Positions 34,900 to 44,173 of a stretch of 64,000 nucleotides of DNA are shown here, piece after piece. The stretch lies in contig NZ_PYGK01000013.1 in the NCBI RefSeq assembly GCF_003014595.1, positions 124,001 to 188,000 of the forward strand, read 5' to 3'. This DNA comes from Chitinophaga ginsengisoli (lineage in GTDB: Bacteria; Bacteroidota; Bacteroidia; Chitinophagales; Chitinophagaceae). Made by a program: the position numbers and the translations under genes. The notes beneath the pieces are model-generated. The model did not search any database. It had not been told where the DNA came from and saw only the letters and a list, made by a program, of their open reading frames with translations. Positions within the stretch are counted from its first letter, which is position 1; each line of letters begins with the position of its first letter.

Positions 34900-36132
34900 C
34901 CACTCATTCACGGTAATGGTACCTGTTTCCAATACGATCTTATAAAAGCGGGATGGCAGTTTTGTTACATCCAGCAGCGCATGGCCGTCCTGTACGGGTA
35001 CTTCTGCCAGCAGATGGTACTCGTCAGTACCGCCGGTCTTGAAAAGGTTAGTCGTCGTTACCCAGATCTTCACCTTACCGGTATCCTTTAAAGCCGCCCA
35101 TTTCATGTTGATATGCCCCTCTGCAAAATTAGCTGAGGGCTTCGCTATCGCCACATCTCCGATCATTGGGATGCCATCCACTTCTCGGGCCGTTTCCTGT
35201 GGAATATCCATGTTCAGGTAACGGGCAATAGTCGGCATGATATCCACAATAGCCGGCACGTAAAAACGGGCATATTCATTGGTAGGCTGATAGTTGGTCA
35301 CCATCCAGGTGCTTCTCTGACGGTCGGACTGCCCACCGTGATTACGGCCGGTCTTTTCATCACGGCCATGGTCTGTCGTAATCACGAGCATCCAGTCTTC
35401 CGCAAAATGCTGCTGCCTGTAAGTAATGGCTTCCCAGAGGCGGCCCATCTGCTTGTCCATCATTTCCACAGCATTGTAGAACTGCGGACTATCGCCATAG
35501 CGATGTCCCATATCATCTGTATATTCCAGATATACCCATGTCAGGGAAGGTGCATCCTTCTTAATACCGGCACTTGCCTCATCGATCACCTTTTCGTCAA
35601 TGCGATGCATGTATTCCGATTGCTTATCATGAGGGAAATGAACAGTATCCAGTTCAAAGCCATCTGCATGCAGGTCTATCTTTACGTTACCAGCTGCTGC
35701 CAGTCCATCACCGGCCAGTTTGGTACGGTTATCCAGCCAGCTGGAATAAATAGCCGTCTTCTTTTTCGGATACTGTGTTTTAAACAGCCGGAAAAGGTTA
35801 TAATAATGGTAGTTAGGCGCTTTGATATCGTTGTCAGGTACATTGTGCTTATTCACCCATACGCCTGTCAGCAGGCTGTTATACCCCACTGCCGAGATGG
35901 TAGGCGTCTCATTGTAGGTACCCTTGTCTCCACCCACATGCATGCGGGTATACCTGCCCACGGCAGTAATACGGTCAATATTGGGCTTGTTCACTTTTTC
36001 AAGCACATCCGCCGGAATACCGTCCGCAATAACAAATACTACTTTCTTCTCCCGTTGTTGCTGGGCCTGAAGGCCCCCTGCCAGCAAGAGGCTGAGGCAG
36101 GAGGCCAGGTATATTTTCTTCATCATGAACAT
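34873..36132 (-). CDS. Exported alkaline-phosphatase-superfamily phosphodiesterase
   Basis: 419 residues. Signal peptide ends L-Q-A-Q near 24; the start may be one of three close ATGs (36132, 36126 or 36123). Type I phosphodiesterase/nucleotide pyrophosphatase pattern: first metal Asp in V-I-A-D-G, nucleophile Thr in N-E-T-P-T-I-S, D-D-M-G-H, T-T-D-H-G-R-D and N-H-G-G-Q. A small C-terminal beta domain follows. It starts 18 bases after the SusD gene, so it is the last gene of the sigma-FecR-SusC-SusD operon and probably hydrolyses the phosphate ester being taken up. The 3' end overlaps dinB. Confidence 0.85.
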   Translation of the reverse strand: MFMMKKIYLASCLSLLLAGGLQAQQQREKKVVFVIADGIPADVLEKVNKPNIDRITAVGRYTRMHVGGDKGTYNETPTISAVGYNSLLTGVWVNKHNVPDNDIKAPNYHYYNLFRLFKTQYPKKKTAIYSSWLDNRTKLAGDGLAAAGNVKIDLHADGFELDTVHFPHDKQSEYMHRIDEKVIDEASAGIKKDAPSLTWVYLEYTDDMGHRYGDSPQFYNAVEMMDKQMGRLWEAITYRQQHFAEDWMLVITTDHGRDEKTGRNHGGQSDRQRSTWMVTNYQPTNEYARFYVPAIVDIMPTIARYLNMDIPQETAREVDGIPMIGDVAIAKPSANFAEGHINMKWAALKDTGKVKIWVTTTNLFKTGGTDEYHLLAEVPVQDGHALLDVTKLPSRFYKIVLETGTITVNEWLDLDAKSN

Positions 36133-36150
36133 AAAAATATAAAATACAAT

Positions 36151-37602
36151 TTATTCTGCCTTCAACAACCACATTACGCCGTTGATATTGTCATCTCCGG
36201 CAAACTGGCTGTTAATAGCAGCATTCACATTTGTCTGATTGGTCTGCAATTCCGTTACAGGATACATCCAGCGTTTAGGCACCTTCTTGTTGTTCAGCAC
36301 ACCGGCGCCTGATACATCAAATACCGGCAACCCTGTACGACGCTGCTCAAAGAAGAAATGCCAGTCGCTGTTCATAAACGAAGCGATATATTTCTGTGTC
36401 ATGATAGCGGCCAGCTGGTTCGTAGCAGGGAATGTGTTCAATGCCAGGTAAGCATCGATGGACGCCTGATCAATATTATAGAACAACATAGACGCCTGTA
36501 CACCTTTCTTATAATAAGCAGCGGCATCTCCATTGATCCAGCCACGCACTACTGCTTCTGCCAGGATGAATTGCAGTTCTGCATAACCGATCGCGATGCT
36601 TGGTTCATTCACCGGATCATCCGTATAGCGTTTTTTGATCCTCGATACTTCACCTGCAAGTACTTTGCGGCTGATATCATCGACAGGATCACTTCCTTTA
36701 GCACCGCTATAAGCAGCAAAATCATTATCAGGTAATGATACAGACTGAGGCGCTTTTTCTGCAAAACTGAATAAACGCGGATCTTTCAGTCCCTTCAACA
36801 GATCAATGAAAGTACCATCCAGGTAATAAGCTGTCTTCAGATCATTGTCGTTATAAGTCGGATAACGGGTGCCCAATACGTCAAAGAAGGCTAGCTGGCC
36901 ATTATCAGCATTACCTGTCATCAGTGGATAAGTAGCAGGATCATTCACAATCTTTGCAAACCGTGCCTTGACATTCAGCGCCGCATTATTTTCTTTTAGT
37001 GATAAACTCATCAGGATGCGAAGCGAGAATGTATTGATCAATCTTTTCCATTGCTGCATTTTGCCCTTATATAAAATATCGCCATCTACTGCTGGCGTTG
37101 TAGTATTGATCAATGCATTCGCAGCATCCAGATCATTCAGCACAGCTACAAAAATATCCTGCTGTTTATCATAAACAGCATTGAATGTATCCCGCTCACC
37201 CTTCAAAGCCGAAGTGTAAGGAATATCACCAAATGTATTGGTCAGCTGCATAAAATAGTAGGCCTTAAAGAATTTCACCAGCGGAATATACTCAGGTTTC
37301 TCCACCCTGTTGGCTTCTTCTTCCATCTTGATCACCTGGCGCAGATTACCATAGGTAGTAAATTCTGCTCTATTCCATCCATAATATTGTTCATTTGAAG
37401 CAGCGTTGATAAACACCATCTGACGGTTAGCCAGGGCCGCTCCCAGGTTGGTTGACTGAAATGCTTTCTGAATAACAGTATTCAGGAGCAGATCAGGACC
37501 AGCCTTTGTTGGTTTGTTAGGATCTGTCTGAAAATCTTCAAACTTTTTACAACCTGCTGCAATGATCAACAGCAGTGCAGCTATACTATATATCTTTCTC
37601 AT
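36151..37602 (-). CDS. SusD/RagB-type lipoprotein (SusD-like_2 group)
   Basis: 483 residues. Lipoprotein signal with lipobox A-A-G-C-K-K near residue 18, then the SusD_2-type opening D-F-Q-T-D-P-N-K-P. The body has Y-F-M-Q-L-T-N-T-F-G-D-I-P-Y near 122 and the late Y-I-A-S-F-M-N-S-D-W-H-F-F-F-E-Q-R-R-T-G with the C-terminal R-W-M-Y-P motif. It forms the surface lid on the SusC barrel and binds the substrate. Eleven bases after susC. Confidence 0.88.
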   Translation of the reverse strand: MRKIYSIAALLLIIAAGCKKFEDFQTDPNKPTKAGPDLLLNTVIQKAFQSTNLGAALANRQMVFINAASNEQYYGWNRAEFTTYGNLRQVIKMEEEANRVEKPEYIPLVKFFKAYYFMQLTNTFGDIPYTSALKGERDTFNAVYDKQQDIFVAVLNDLDAANALINTTTPAVDGDILYKGKMQQWKRLINTFSLRILMSLSLKENNAALNVKARFAKIVNDPATYPLMTGNADNGQLAFFDVLGTRYPTYNDNDLKTAYYLDGTFIDLLKGLKDPRLFSFAEKAPQSVSLPDNDFAAYSGAKGSDPVDDISRKVLAGEVSRIKKRYTDDPVNEPSIAIGYAELQFILAEAVVRGWINGDAAAYYKKGVQASMLFYNIDQASIDAYLALNTFPATNQLAAIMTQKYIASFMNSDWHFFFEQRRTGLPVFDVSGAGVLNNKKVPKRWMYPVTELQTNQTNVNAAINSQFAGDDNINGVMWLLKAE

Positions 37603-37613
37603 GGTTGTTGATA

Positions 37614-40600
37614 TTAGAATTTAAGGTTAAGGTTGATACCAAAACTTCTGGTAGAAGGCGTCTGCAGATTATCTACACCGGCATCAGGATCCACGTTTGG
37701 CATTTTGGTAAATAACAGCAGGTTACGACCTACAGCAGAAATATCAGCAGCGCGGAAAATATGTCCTTTAAACAATCTGGATGGCACCCTGTAAGTAAGT
37801 GTTACCTCCCTCAGCTTCAGGAAAGACTGGGAATAGTAGTTATAGTTTACAAACTGGGCATTGCTGGTATTTGTCATGTAAGAGATATAGTTTACACCCT
37901 TTGTATTAGGAGCAAACGTTCTGTTATCGCTGACAATATTACCATCACGATCATAGCTTACGCTACCGGAAGTCACTACTACGCCCTGGCCTACATAAGT
38001 TGATTTCTGTTCATTGGCATCATCCCTGAAATGATTTACAGTACCCGGATGTGTACCGCCCCACCACATTTTCTGATTGGTAGTAGAGTACATTACACCG
38101 CCAAGACGGCCATCTACAAGGAAACGGAAACTAAAATTGCCATAAGAGAAACTGTTCTCCAGGCCATAGATCAGGTCAGGGTCACCGTTTCCAACAAAAC
38201 GTTTGATATTATCTGTCAGCGGTAAGCCATCTGGCTTATACACTACATTTCCTGCCGGATCTTTCTGATAAACGGTAGCATAGATCCTGTCTGTTCTGTC
38301 GCCCACTTTCAGATAGTCAATCCTGTCGCCGCCAGTGATCGCCTTCACATAACGTCTGTAGGTACTGAGGTTCAGCAAAACATCCCATCTGAATTTCTCT
38401 TTACGAATGGGAGTAGCTGTAGTGACGAGCTCTATTCCCTTGCGACGGTATACGTGCCCGTTTAATTGACGGAACTGGAACCCGCTGCCCCATGATATAG
38501 GGATCTGCAGAATATTGTTATAGTCTTTGGTCTGAAAATAGGTAAGCTCAAATCCCAGCCTGTTGCTGAAAAACTTAGCATCCAGACCTGCTTCCCAGCT
38601 GTCTGATGTCTGTGGATGTAAGTTCGGGTTATTGATCACCCCTTTGTACGTCAGGCTTGGTAACTCGTCCCAGGTAATACCTTTATCATAAGAAGGCAGA
38701 TAAGCATAAGTATAACTGTTATCCAATGTACCGCTGGACACTCTTGATACCGCACCTCTTGCCTTCAGGAAGGAAAACCACTGAGGCAGATGCGTGAGCT
38801 GTGATATGATCACTGATCCCGATAAAGACGGATAGAAAAAGCTATTGTTCTTAACCGGCAATGTAGAAACCTTGTCATTACGTCCTGTCAGGGAGAGATA
38901 TACGGCATTATAAAGCTCTACGTCAACAACGCCGTACAAACTTGCGGTTCTGCGCTCTTCCAGCCAGTTGGTTGACTGTACTGCTTTAATGGAATTACCA
39001 AGATTATATAGGCCGGGAACATTCAATCCGTCGGTATTGCTGGAATCACCTTTCAGGTTCCTATAGTAGTTGGAACCGCCCGCCTGTGCATGGATCTTGA
39101 AATGATCACTGAATGTGTGGTTATAATCCACTATCAGATCAGATACGATATCGAAGTAAGTGGTTGAAGTAACAGTATACTGTCCTTTTGATTTATCACT
39201 GTAACGAATATAGCTCTTAGGCTCGTTGTAGTTGCGGTTCAGGCTGTACTGGTTAATACCGGTACGGAACTTGGCACTGAAAGAAGGACTGATCTTATAG
39301 TTAAAGTCAACAGACGCAAAGGTATTGTTCTTGTCATATCCCCTCAGGTATTCATAGGCCTGGAAGTAAGGGTTGTTATAATAAGAGGTATTATAGTGAC
39401 GCTGTTGTACACCCTCTTTACCAGGTGCCCAATAGTTACGCAGGTCGCGTACGTCGATATCCGGACCGGTCCATAGTACCAGGTTATACAAGTAGTTTGC
39501 CGGACCATAACCTGTTTCAGGGAAGTTATGCGTATACTCTTTGTTATAGCTGATACGGCCATTCATGCTGAAATCCTTACTCAGGTTGTAAGTGCCTGCC
39601 ATGTTGAAGGAAGTATTTTTCAGATCAGTATTTGGCACAATACCCTGCTGATAGATATGTGAAGCAGAAGCCCTGAAACTACCATTCTCACCGGCTTTTG
39701 TAAAACTGATATTATTGCTGGTAATAACTCCGGTACGGAAGAAGTTCTTCACATTGTCCTTACCGCGCGACAGGAATGGTAATGGTACAAGTTGACCGGT
39801 AGTAGGATCTACAGGACTATTGAACTGCGGTGTTTCCCAATAACCACTTGGCGTGGATGCATCACGCTGATCGAGTTTCGGTCCCCAGATCCATCCACCG
39901 CCTTCAGGTCCGTCGCCATTACCATTGATATATTTGTACTGACCCTGGTAACCATTACCATAGGTAGACTGTACCTTAGGTATACGGATAAAGCTGGTCT
40001 GGAACTGTGCAGAAGAGTTGAAGTCAACACTCAGGTCTTTTGAACCACCTCTTTTAGTCGTGATCATGATAGCACCATTCGTACCGATAGAACCATACAA
40101 TGCAGAAGCAGAAGCACCTTTCAGCACAGTCATGCTCTCGATATCATCTGCATTGACCTTATACAGATCGGCAGTCTGGTCAGGAATACCATCTATTACG
40201 ATCAATGGTTTAGCACCACGCAGGGAGATACCCGGGTCCTGGAACAGGTCAGTTGTATTCCTGATAGTCAGACCAGCTACGCGGCCTGTCAGAGAGCTGA
40301 TCACGTTTGGTTCACGGGCTTTCACGAGGTCAGCGCCTTTTACTTCCTGGGCGGCATAACCTACTTTTGCTTTTTCCTTTTTGATACCCAAAGCGGTTAC
40401 CAGTACTTCGGATAATTTCTTTTCATCATCCTGCAGCGTTACATGGTAATTGGCACCTTTATCTACAGTCAGCAGGAAAGGCTGATAACCCGTAAAGAAG
40501 AACTGTAATACTTCTCCCTCATTTGCTTTGATCTGGAAGTCGCCATTCTCGTTGGAGATAGTACCACGCTTTGTACCTTTCACCATGATAGATACACCAG

Positions 40601-41045
40601 GCAATGGCTGTTTCTTTGCATCAGTCACTTTACCTGAGATGGTCTTTTCCACAGGATCTTCAACGGCCACAGGCACAGCACCTGCTTTTACGATGATGTT
40701 GTTGTCCAGGCATTTGTAGTTAAAAGCCGCCTGACCTGCCAGCTGCTGTAATACATTTTCAAGTGTGGTATTGCGTGCATTCAGGTTTACCCTCCTGGCC
40801 ATCAGCCCGGACTGGTCCATGCAGATAATAGCATAATGCGTCTGCTGTTCGATCATTTCGAACACTTCTTCTAAAGACTTATTCTGTACGATCAGTGAAC
40901 AGGGCACCTTATGCAGGTCTACCCTTGCTCCCGCCTGTACGGATGTGAATGGAAAGGATAATACACAGCAAAACAACAGGCATAAGATGGCTTTACTGCG
41001 TGTGATACTCAGATGTTGGTAAAAACGAAACATAAATTCAGGCAT
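37614..41045 (-). CDS. SusC/RagA TonB-dependent transporter with STN signalling domain
   Basis: 1143 residues. A leader is followed by the STN (secretin/TonB N-terminal) domain at about 45-115, which in this family contacts a FecR-type anti-sigma factor, then a carboxypeptidase-like beta domain (about 135-215, I-S-G-K-V-T-D), the plug with V-T-A-L-G-I-K-K and V-L-K-G-A-S-A-S-A-L-Y-G-S, and a 22-strand barrel ending in N-L-K-F. The STN domain, the adjacent FecR and the sigma gene mark this as a substrate-signalling uptake system. ATG 41045 chosen; ATG 41033 is an alternative. Confidence 0.92.
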   Translation of the reverse strand: MPEFMFRFYQHLSITRSKAILCLLFCCVLSFPFTSVQAGARVDLHKVPCSLIVQNKSLEEVFEMIEQQTHYAIICMDQSGLMARRVNLNARNTTLENVLQQLAGQAAFNYKCLDNNIIVKAGAVPVAVEDPVEKTISGKVTDAKKQPLPGVSIMVKGTKRGTISNENGDFQIKANEGEVLQFFFTGYQPFLLTVDKGANYHVTLQDDEKKLSEVLVTALGIKKEKAKVGYAAQEVKGADLVKAREPNVISSLTGRVAGLTIRNTTDLFQDPGISLRGAKPLIVIDGIPDQTADLYKVNADDIESMTVLKGASASALYGSIGTNGAIMITTKRGGSKDLSVDFNSSAQFQTSFIRIPKVQSTYGNGYQGQYKYINGNGDGPEGGGWIWGPKLDQRDASTPSGYWETPQFNSPVDPTTGQLVPLPFLSRGKDNVKNFFRTGVITSNNISFTKAGENGSFRASASHIYQQGIVPNTDLKNTSFNMAGTYNLSKDFSMNGRISYNKEYTHNFPETGYGPANYLYNLVLWTGPDIDVRDLRNYWAPGKEGVQQRHYNTSYYNNPYFQAYEYLRGYDKNNTFASVDFNYKISPSFSAKFRTGINQYSLNRNYNEPKSYIRYSDKSKGQYTVTSTTYFDIVSDLIVDYNHTFSDHFKIHAQAGGSNYYRNLKGDSSNTDGLNVPGLYNLGNSIKAVQSTNWLEERRTASLYGVVDVELYNAVYLSLTGRNDKVSTLPVKNNSFFYPSLSGSVIISQLTHLPQWFSFLKARGAVSRVSSGTLDNSYTYAYLPSYDKGITWDELPSLTYKGVINNPNLHPQTSDSWEAGLDAKFFSNRLGFELTYFQTKDYNNILQIPISWGSGFQFRQLNGHVYRRKGIELVTTATPIRKEKFRWDVLLNLSTYRRYVKAITGGDRIDYLKVGDRTDRIYATVYQKDPAGNVVYKPDGLPLTDNIKRFVGNGDPDLIYGLENSFSYGNFSFRFLVDGRLGGVMYSTTNQKMWWGGTHPGTVNHFRDDANEQKSTYVGQGVVVTSGSVSYDRDGNIVSDNRTFAPNTKGVNYISYMTNTSNAQFVNYNYYSQSFLKLREVTLTYRVPSRLFKGHIFRAADISAVGRNLLLFTKMPNVDPDAGVDNLQTPSTRSFGINLNLKF

Positions 41046-41064
41046 TTAGCGTGAGTGATAGGCA

Positions 41065-42054
41065 TTATTTTGTGGTGAAACGGATCTGTTTTCCGTTGAT
41101 CGTGTAGTCAAGATTGTCCGTTGCTTTGATCACATCCAGTATGTACTTCAATGGCTTGTCATTGAATTTGGCAAACAGTTTATAACCGGCCATGGCAGGA
41201 TGAGCGAAAGAGATCTCGACATCGTATAGTTGCTCCAGTTTATGTGCTACGACTGACAGTGGTTCATTACGGAATACCAGTAAACGGGAAGTCCATCCTG
41301 TAATGGCTTCCACATCATAATTCCGGGTATAGGCATGTTGGTCATGGCTATCATAATATAATTCCTGTCCCGGCTGCAGTTCATAAGGTTGTTGCTGTGC
41401 AGGCACATTCACCTGTACCTTTCCATCCACCAATGATACGGCCGCACTGTCCACTCCTTTATAATATGTTATATTAAATCGGGTCCCCAATACCCGTACA
41501 GACAGATCGCCTGCCTGCACTGTAAAAGGCTGGTGCGCATCTTTGGTCACTTCAAAAAATGCCTGCCCTTCCAGGAGGATCCTCCTGTCGTGCTTTCCAA
41601 ACGCCTGTGCATACCTGATGCTACTCTGCGGTGCCAGATGTACAATCGTACCATCAGGCATCGTGTCTTTCAACACCTGCCCGGGCTGTGCCTTCTTCTC
41701 TACATAAGCGAGCGTCTGACGATGTGGCTGTTGTCTTAAAAAGAAGATGCTACTTGTAATAATACCTGCAACAGCAGCAGCCACACCTGTCTGCCAGCGG
41801 TATCTGCTTATAGCAGCGATGAAGCCTTTCTGCTGACGGCCACGGATGCGTTGCTTTACATCCCGTAAAGCATTTATAACCAGTTCTTCATCATGCTGCT
41901 GCTGGCTGGCCAGCCATATCTCCTGCAGGATGCGATAGGTTTCTCTGTTTTCTTCTGCACTTTCCAGCCATTCAGCCAGGAAGTCTTCTTCCCATGGAGC
42001 GGCCTGCTCATTAAAATGCCGGGTGATCAGTAAATAAAGTTCTTTTTGTTCCAA
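41065..42054 (-). CDS. FecR-family anti-sigma factor
   Basis: 329 residues. N-terminal cytoplasmic sigma-binding part (1-85), one membrane segment at about 88-107, periplasmic FecR domain (about 125-230, with L-V-D-G-K-V-Q-V and L-P-D-G-T type signatures), and the C-terminal DUF4974/STN-like domain (about 260-329) that meets the transporter. It lies between the sigma gene (63 bases) and susC (19 bases). Confidence 0.9.
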   Translation of the reverse strand: MEQKELYLLITRHFNEQAAPWEEDFLAEWLESAEENRETYRILQEIWLASQQQHDEELVINALRDVKQRIRGRQQKGFIAAISRYRWQTGVAAAVAGIITSSIFFLRQQPHRQTLAYVEKKAQPGQVLKDTMPDGTIVHLAPQSSIRYAQAFGKHDRRILLEGQAFFEVTKDAHQPFTVQAGDLSVRVLGTRFNITYYKGVDSAAVSLVDGKVQVNVPAQQQPYELQPGQELYYDSHDQHAYTRNYDVEAITGWTSRLLVFRNEPLSVVAHKLEQLYDVEISFAHPAMAGYKLFAKFNDKPLKYILDVIKATDNLDYTINGKQIRFTTK

Positions 42055-42117
42055 TCCTTTTCTGTTTACAAGACTAGGACGAAAAGAACGATCCTGCTCG
42101 TGACAGAAAAAACGGAG

Positions 42118-42681
42118 TTAACATATTGGTAATATTGGGTAGGCTGTCTTGAGGATTTTCAATGCGCGGAACATATGTGTCTTCACGGAGTTAAGCGATA
42201 TATTTAACAGATCTGCAATTTCATCATAACTAAATCCTTCATAACGGTGCATCTTAAATACCAGCTGCATCTGGGGAGGTAACTGGGTGATCAGCTGTTG
42301 TATCTGTATGGTAACATCTTTATACATCAGCTGATGGTCAGGTTGCTGATGGTCTTCACCGGGCGTCTCCACTAATACATCTTCCGTAAGGTTAAACATC
42401 GTTTTCCGCTTGCGGTAATAGTCAAACACCCTGTTCCTCACAGACACATATAAATAGGCACTTAAAGTAGTAGAAATAGCTATCTGGCGGCGGCTGTGCC
42501 ACAGCGTACAGAACATCTCCGCAACGACGTCTTCTGCTTCGTCGGTGGGGTAGGGCAAAAGCACTTTTGTAAACTGCAACAATCCTTCATAGTAACGTTT
42601 AAAGATAGCATCAAACGCATCTTCGCTACCGGAGATGAAGAGCTGCAGGTATTTTTCGTCGTCAAAGGAATGGCGTGCCAT
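42118..42681 (-). CDS. ECF-type RNA polymerase sigma factor
   Basis: 187 residues with sigma-70 regions 2 and 4 only. Region 2 holds Y-P-T-D-E-A-E-D-V-V-A-E-M-F and region 4 the HTH Y-E-G-F-S-Y-D-E-I-A-D-L-L-N-I-S-L-N-S-V-K-T-H. First gene of the operon with fecR, susC, susD and a phosphodiesterase. Induction is expected when the SusC STN domain relieves FecR. It carries one of the clearest promoters in the window. Confidence 0.92.
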   Translation of the reverse strand: MARHSFDDEKYLQLFISGSEDAFDAIFKRYYEGLLQFTKVLLPYPTDEAEDVVAEMFCTLWHSRRQIAISTTLSAYLYVSVRNRVFDYYRKRKTMFNLTEDVLVETPGEDHQQPDHQLMYKDVTIQIQQLITQLPPQMQLVFKMHRYEGFSYDEIADLLNISLNSVKTHMFRALKILKTAYPILPIC

Positions 42682-42686
42682 TAGCG

Positions 42687-42715
42687 CAAAGCTAAGGGGT
42701 GGGAGTGGCTTTCAA
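42687..42715 (-). promoter_or_regulatory. Promoter of the sigma/FecR/Sus operon
   Basis: On the minus strand TTG at 42715-42713, an 18-base spacer, and TAGCTTTG at 42694-42687, an exact -7 match. The final G is five bases before the ATG at 42681, so the transcript is nearly leaderless. Confidence 0.6.
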
Positions 42716-42828
42716 TGTTAGGTTTTTATTAAGTCTGGAGTAACATACTACCGGCACCAAAGTTCTGTGTCCCTCTATTAATTTCTTATTATTAATATCT
42801 TCGTTGTAATAAATGCAGCTTCCCTTTA

Positions 42829-43416
42829 ATGAAAGAAAAGGTAATCAGGGCCTTATATGACGAGGATACAATCACTGTCTATCAGGCTTACAATAAGACA
42901 ATTGCAAACCATGCGATAGCATCCCAGACATTCGTTTGTCCACCCTTTAAAAAAGAAAGAATGACCTGGATCAAACCTTCTTTTCTTTGGATGATGTACC
43001 GGTCGGGATGGGCCACCAAAGAAAACCAGGAGTATATTTTAGCTATTAAGATAAAGAGAGAAGGATTCGAATGGGCTTTAGAAAATTCCTGTCTGTCACA
43101 TTTTGATAATGCTGGCAATACGACCTTCGAAGATTGGAAAACAAAGTTGCAGATATCACCAGTGCGTATTCAATGGGATCCTGAAAGGGATATTTTCATG
43201 CAGGCATTACCGCAACAACGTGCTATTCAAATGGGATTGTCGGGAATTGCAGTAGAGAAATACATAGATGAGTGGATTGTGAGTGTAGAAGACATCACTG
43301 CATATTCACAAAATATCCGACAGCTTATTAAAGCTGATAAAATAGATCAGGCAAAGGATTTGTTGCCGGTTGAGAGGCATTATCCTTTGCCTGATGGCAT
43401 CGGGTCGATGCATTGA
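42829..43416 (+). CDS. DUF4291 family protein
   Basis: 195 residues, cytoplasmic. It matches the family pattern from memory: I-R-A-L-Y-D-E-D-T-I-T-V-Y-Q-A-Y near the start, P-F-K-K-E-R-M-T-W-I-K-P-S-F-L-W-M-M-Y-R-S-G-W in the first third, and K-R-E-G-F-E-W-A-L. The strong conservation of R-M-T-W-I-K-P-S-F suggests an active or nucleotide-binding site, but no function is established. Single gene, divergent from the sigma operon; no terminator is evident downstream (43417-43552 is empty). Confidence 0.75.
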   Translation: MKEKVIRALYDEDTITVYQAYNKTIANHAIASQTFVCPPFKKERMTWIKPSFLWMMYRSGWATKENQEYILAIKIKREGFEWALENSCLSHFDNAGNTTFEDWKTKLQISPVRIQWDPERDIFMQALPQQRAIQMGLSGIAVEKYIDEWIVSVEDITAYSQNIRQLIKADKIDQAKDLLPVERHYPLPDGIGSMH

Positions 43417-43552
43417 TTGAAATTAATACGTGCTAACTATTCCTTTCCTGGCATATCTTATAATCGGTAAAATAAAAATCGGGAATAAACCCCAAAGTAT
43501 TATATAACATGACCCTGGTTATCTGCATTCAAAGTTCCTGGTTTATAATAAC

Positions 43553-44014
43553 CTAAATACTCAAAGGCCCTAATTCAGTATTCGTGAAAAAACGAGTATC
43601 CAAATTAAAAACTGGCTCGTATCCACAACAATACATTTTGGCGTTAAGATCATCTGCTAATATTCTTACTGAATTTTGCAAATCAGCAATTGATATACCT
43701 AATTTATCAAAATGGCTCTCAGGAAAATCAATACTTAAATCATAAGAGTTATCATATTTGTGTACTTGAATACCGGCCTCGGGAAGCTGTAATTTAAGCA
43801 GCCGAAAAGATGAAAACCTAAAATAAAAATAGCTATTAGAAGCGCTTTCAAAACGTTGCTTCAATTCTAACAAAGAAGGCAATTGGAGATTCTCAGATTC
43901 ATCCAATGTAGTTCGGTAGTATTGTAGCTTGCTTTCAGCATTCAAAGTTGAAAGCAATACCATGACTTCCGGTATTAAAACATCCTCTAACAAAATTTCT
44001 ATATTTTCTGCCAT
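43553..44014 (-). CDS. Hypothetical cytoplasmic protein
   Basis: 153 residues, acidic, no signal peptide or membrane segment, and no family recognised. Codons are AT-rich compared with the core genes around it, as in other accessory genes of the 42.8-49.9 kb stretch. The alternation of helix and strand with a central Y-F-Y-F-R-F-S-S-F suggests a small alpha/beta protein. Immunity-type proteins have similar size and composition, but no partner toxin is seen nearby. Likely real because the frame is complete and no better gene overlaps. Confidence 0.45.
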   Translation of the reverse strand: MAENIEILLEDVLIPEVMVLLSTLNAESKLQYYRTTLDESENLQLPSLLELKQRFESASNSYFYFRFSSFRLLKLQLPEAGIQVHKYDNSYDLSIDFPESHFDKLGISIADLQNSVRILADDLNAKMYCCGYEPVFNLDTRFFTNTELGPLSI

Positions 44015-44173
44015 ATAAATATTTTACTCAACAAATCCTTTAAATGATCCATCCAAATTAAGCCTTATTCCTCGTCTAATGAGAAGGTATAGTATAACAA
44101 AAATTTAAGTAAATTCGCTTAACAATCCCCAGCATCTCTATCCCCTATCATATTGTCACATCATTTAACTCCA

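Noticed and set aside
35338..36312. 324-codon plus-strand frame opposite the phosphodiesterase.
   Set aside because: Antisense shadow with His/Ile/Cys-rich composition unlike a real protein; both flanking minus-strand genes are well supported.
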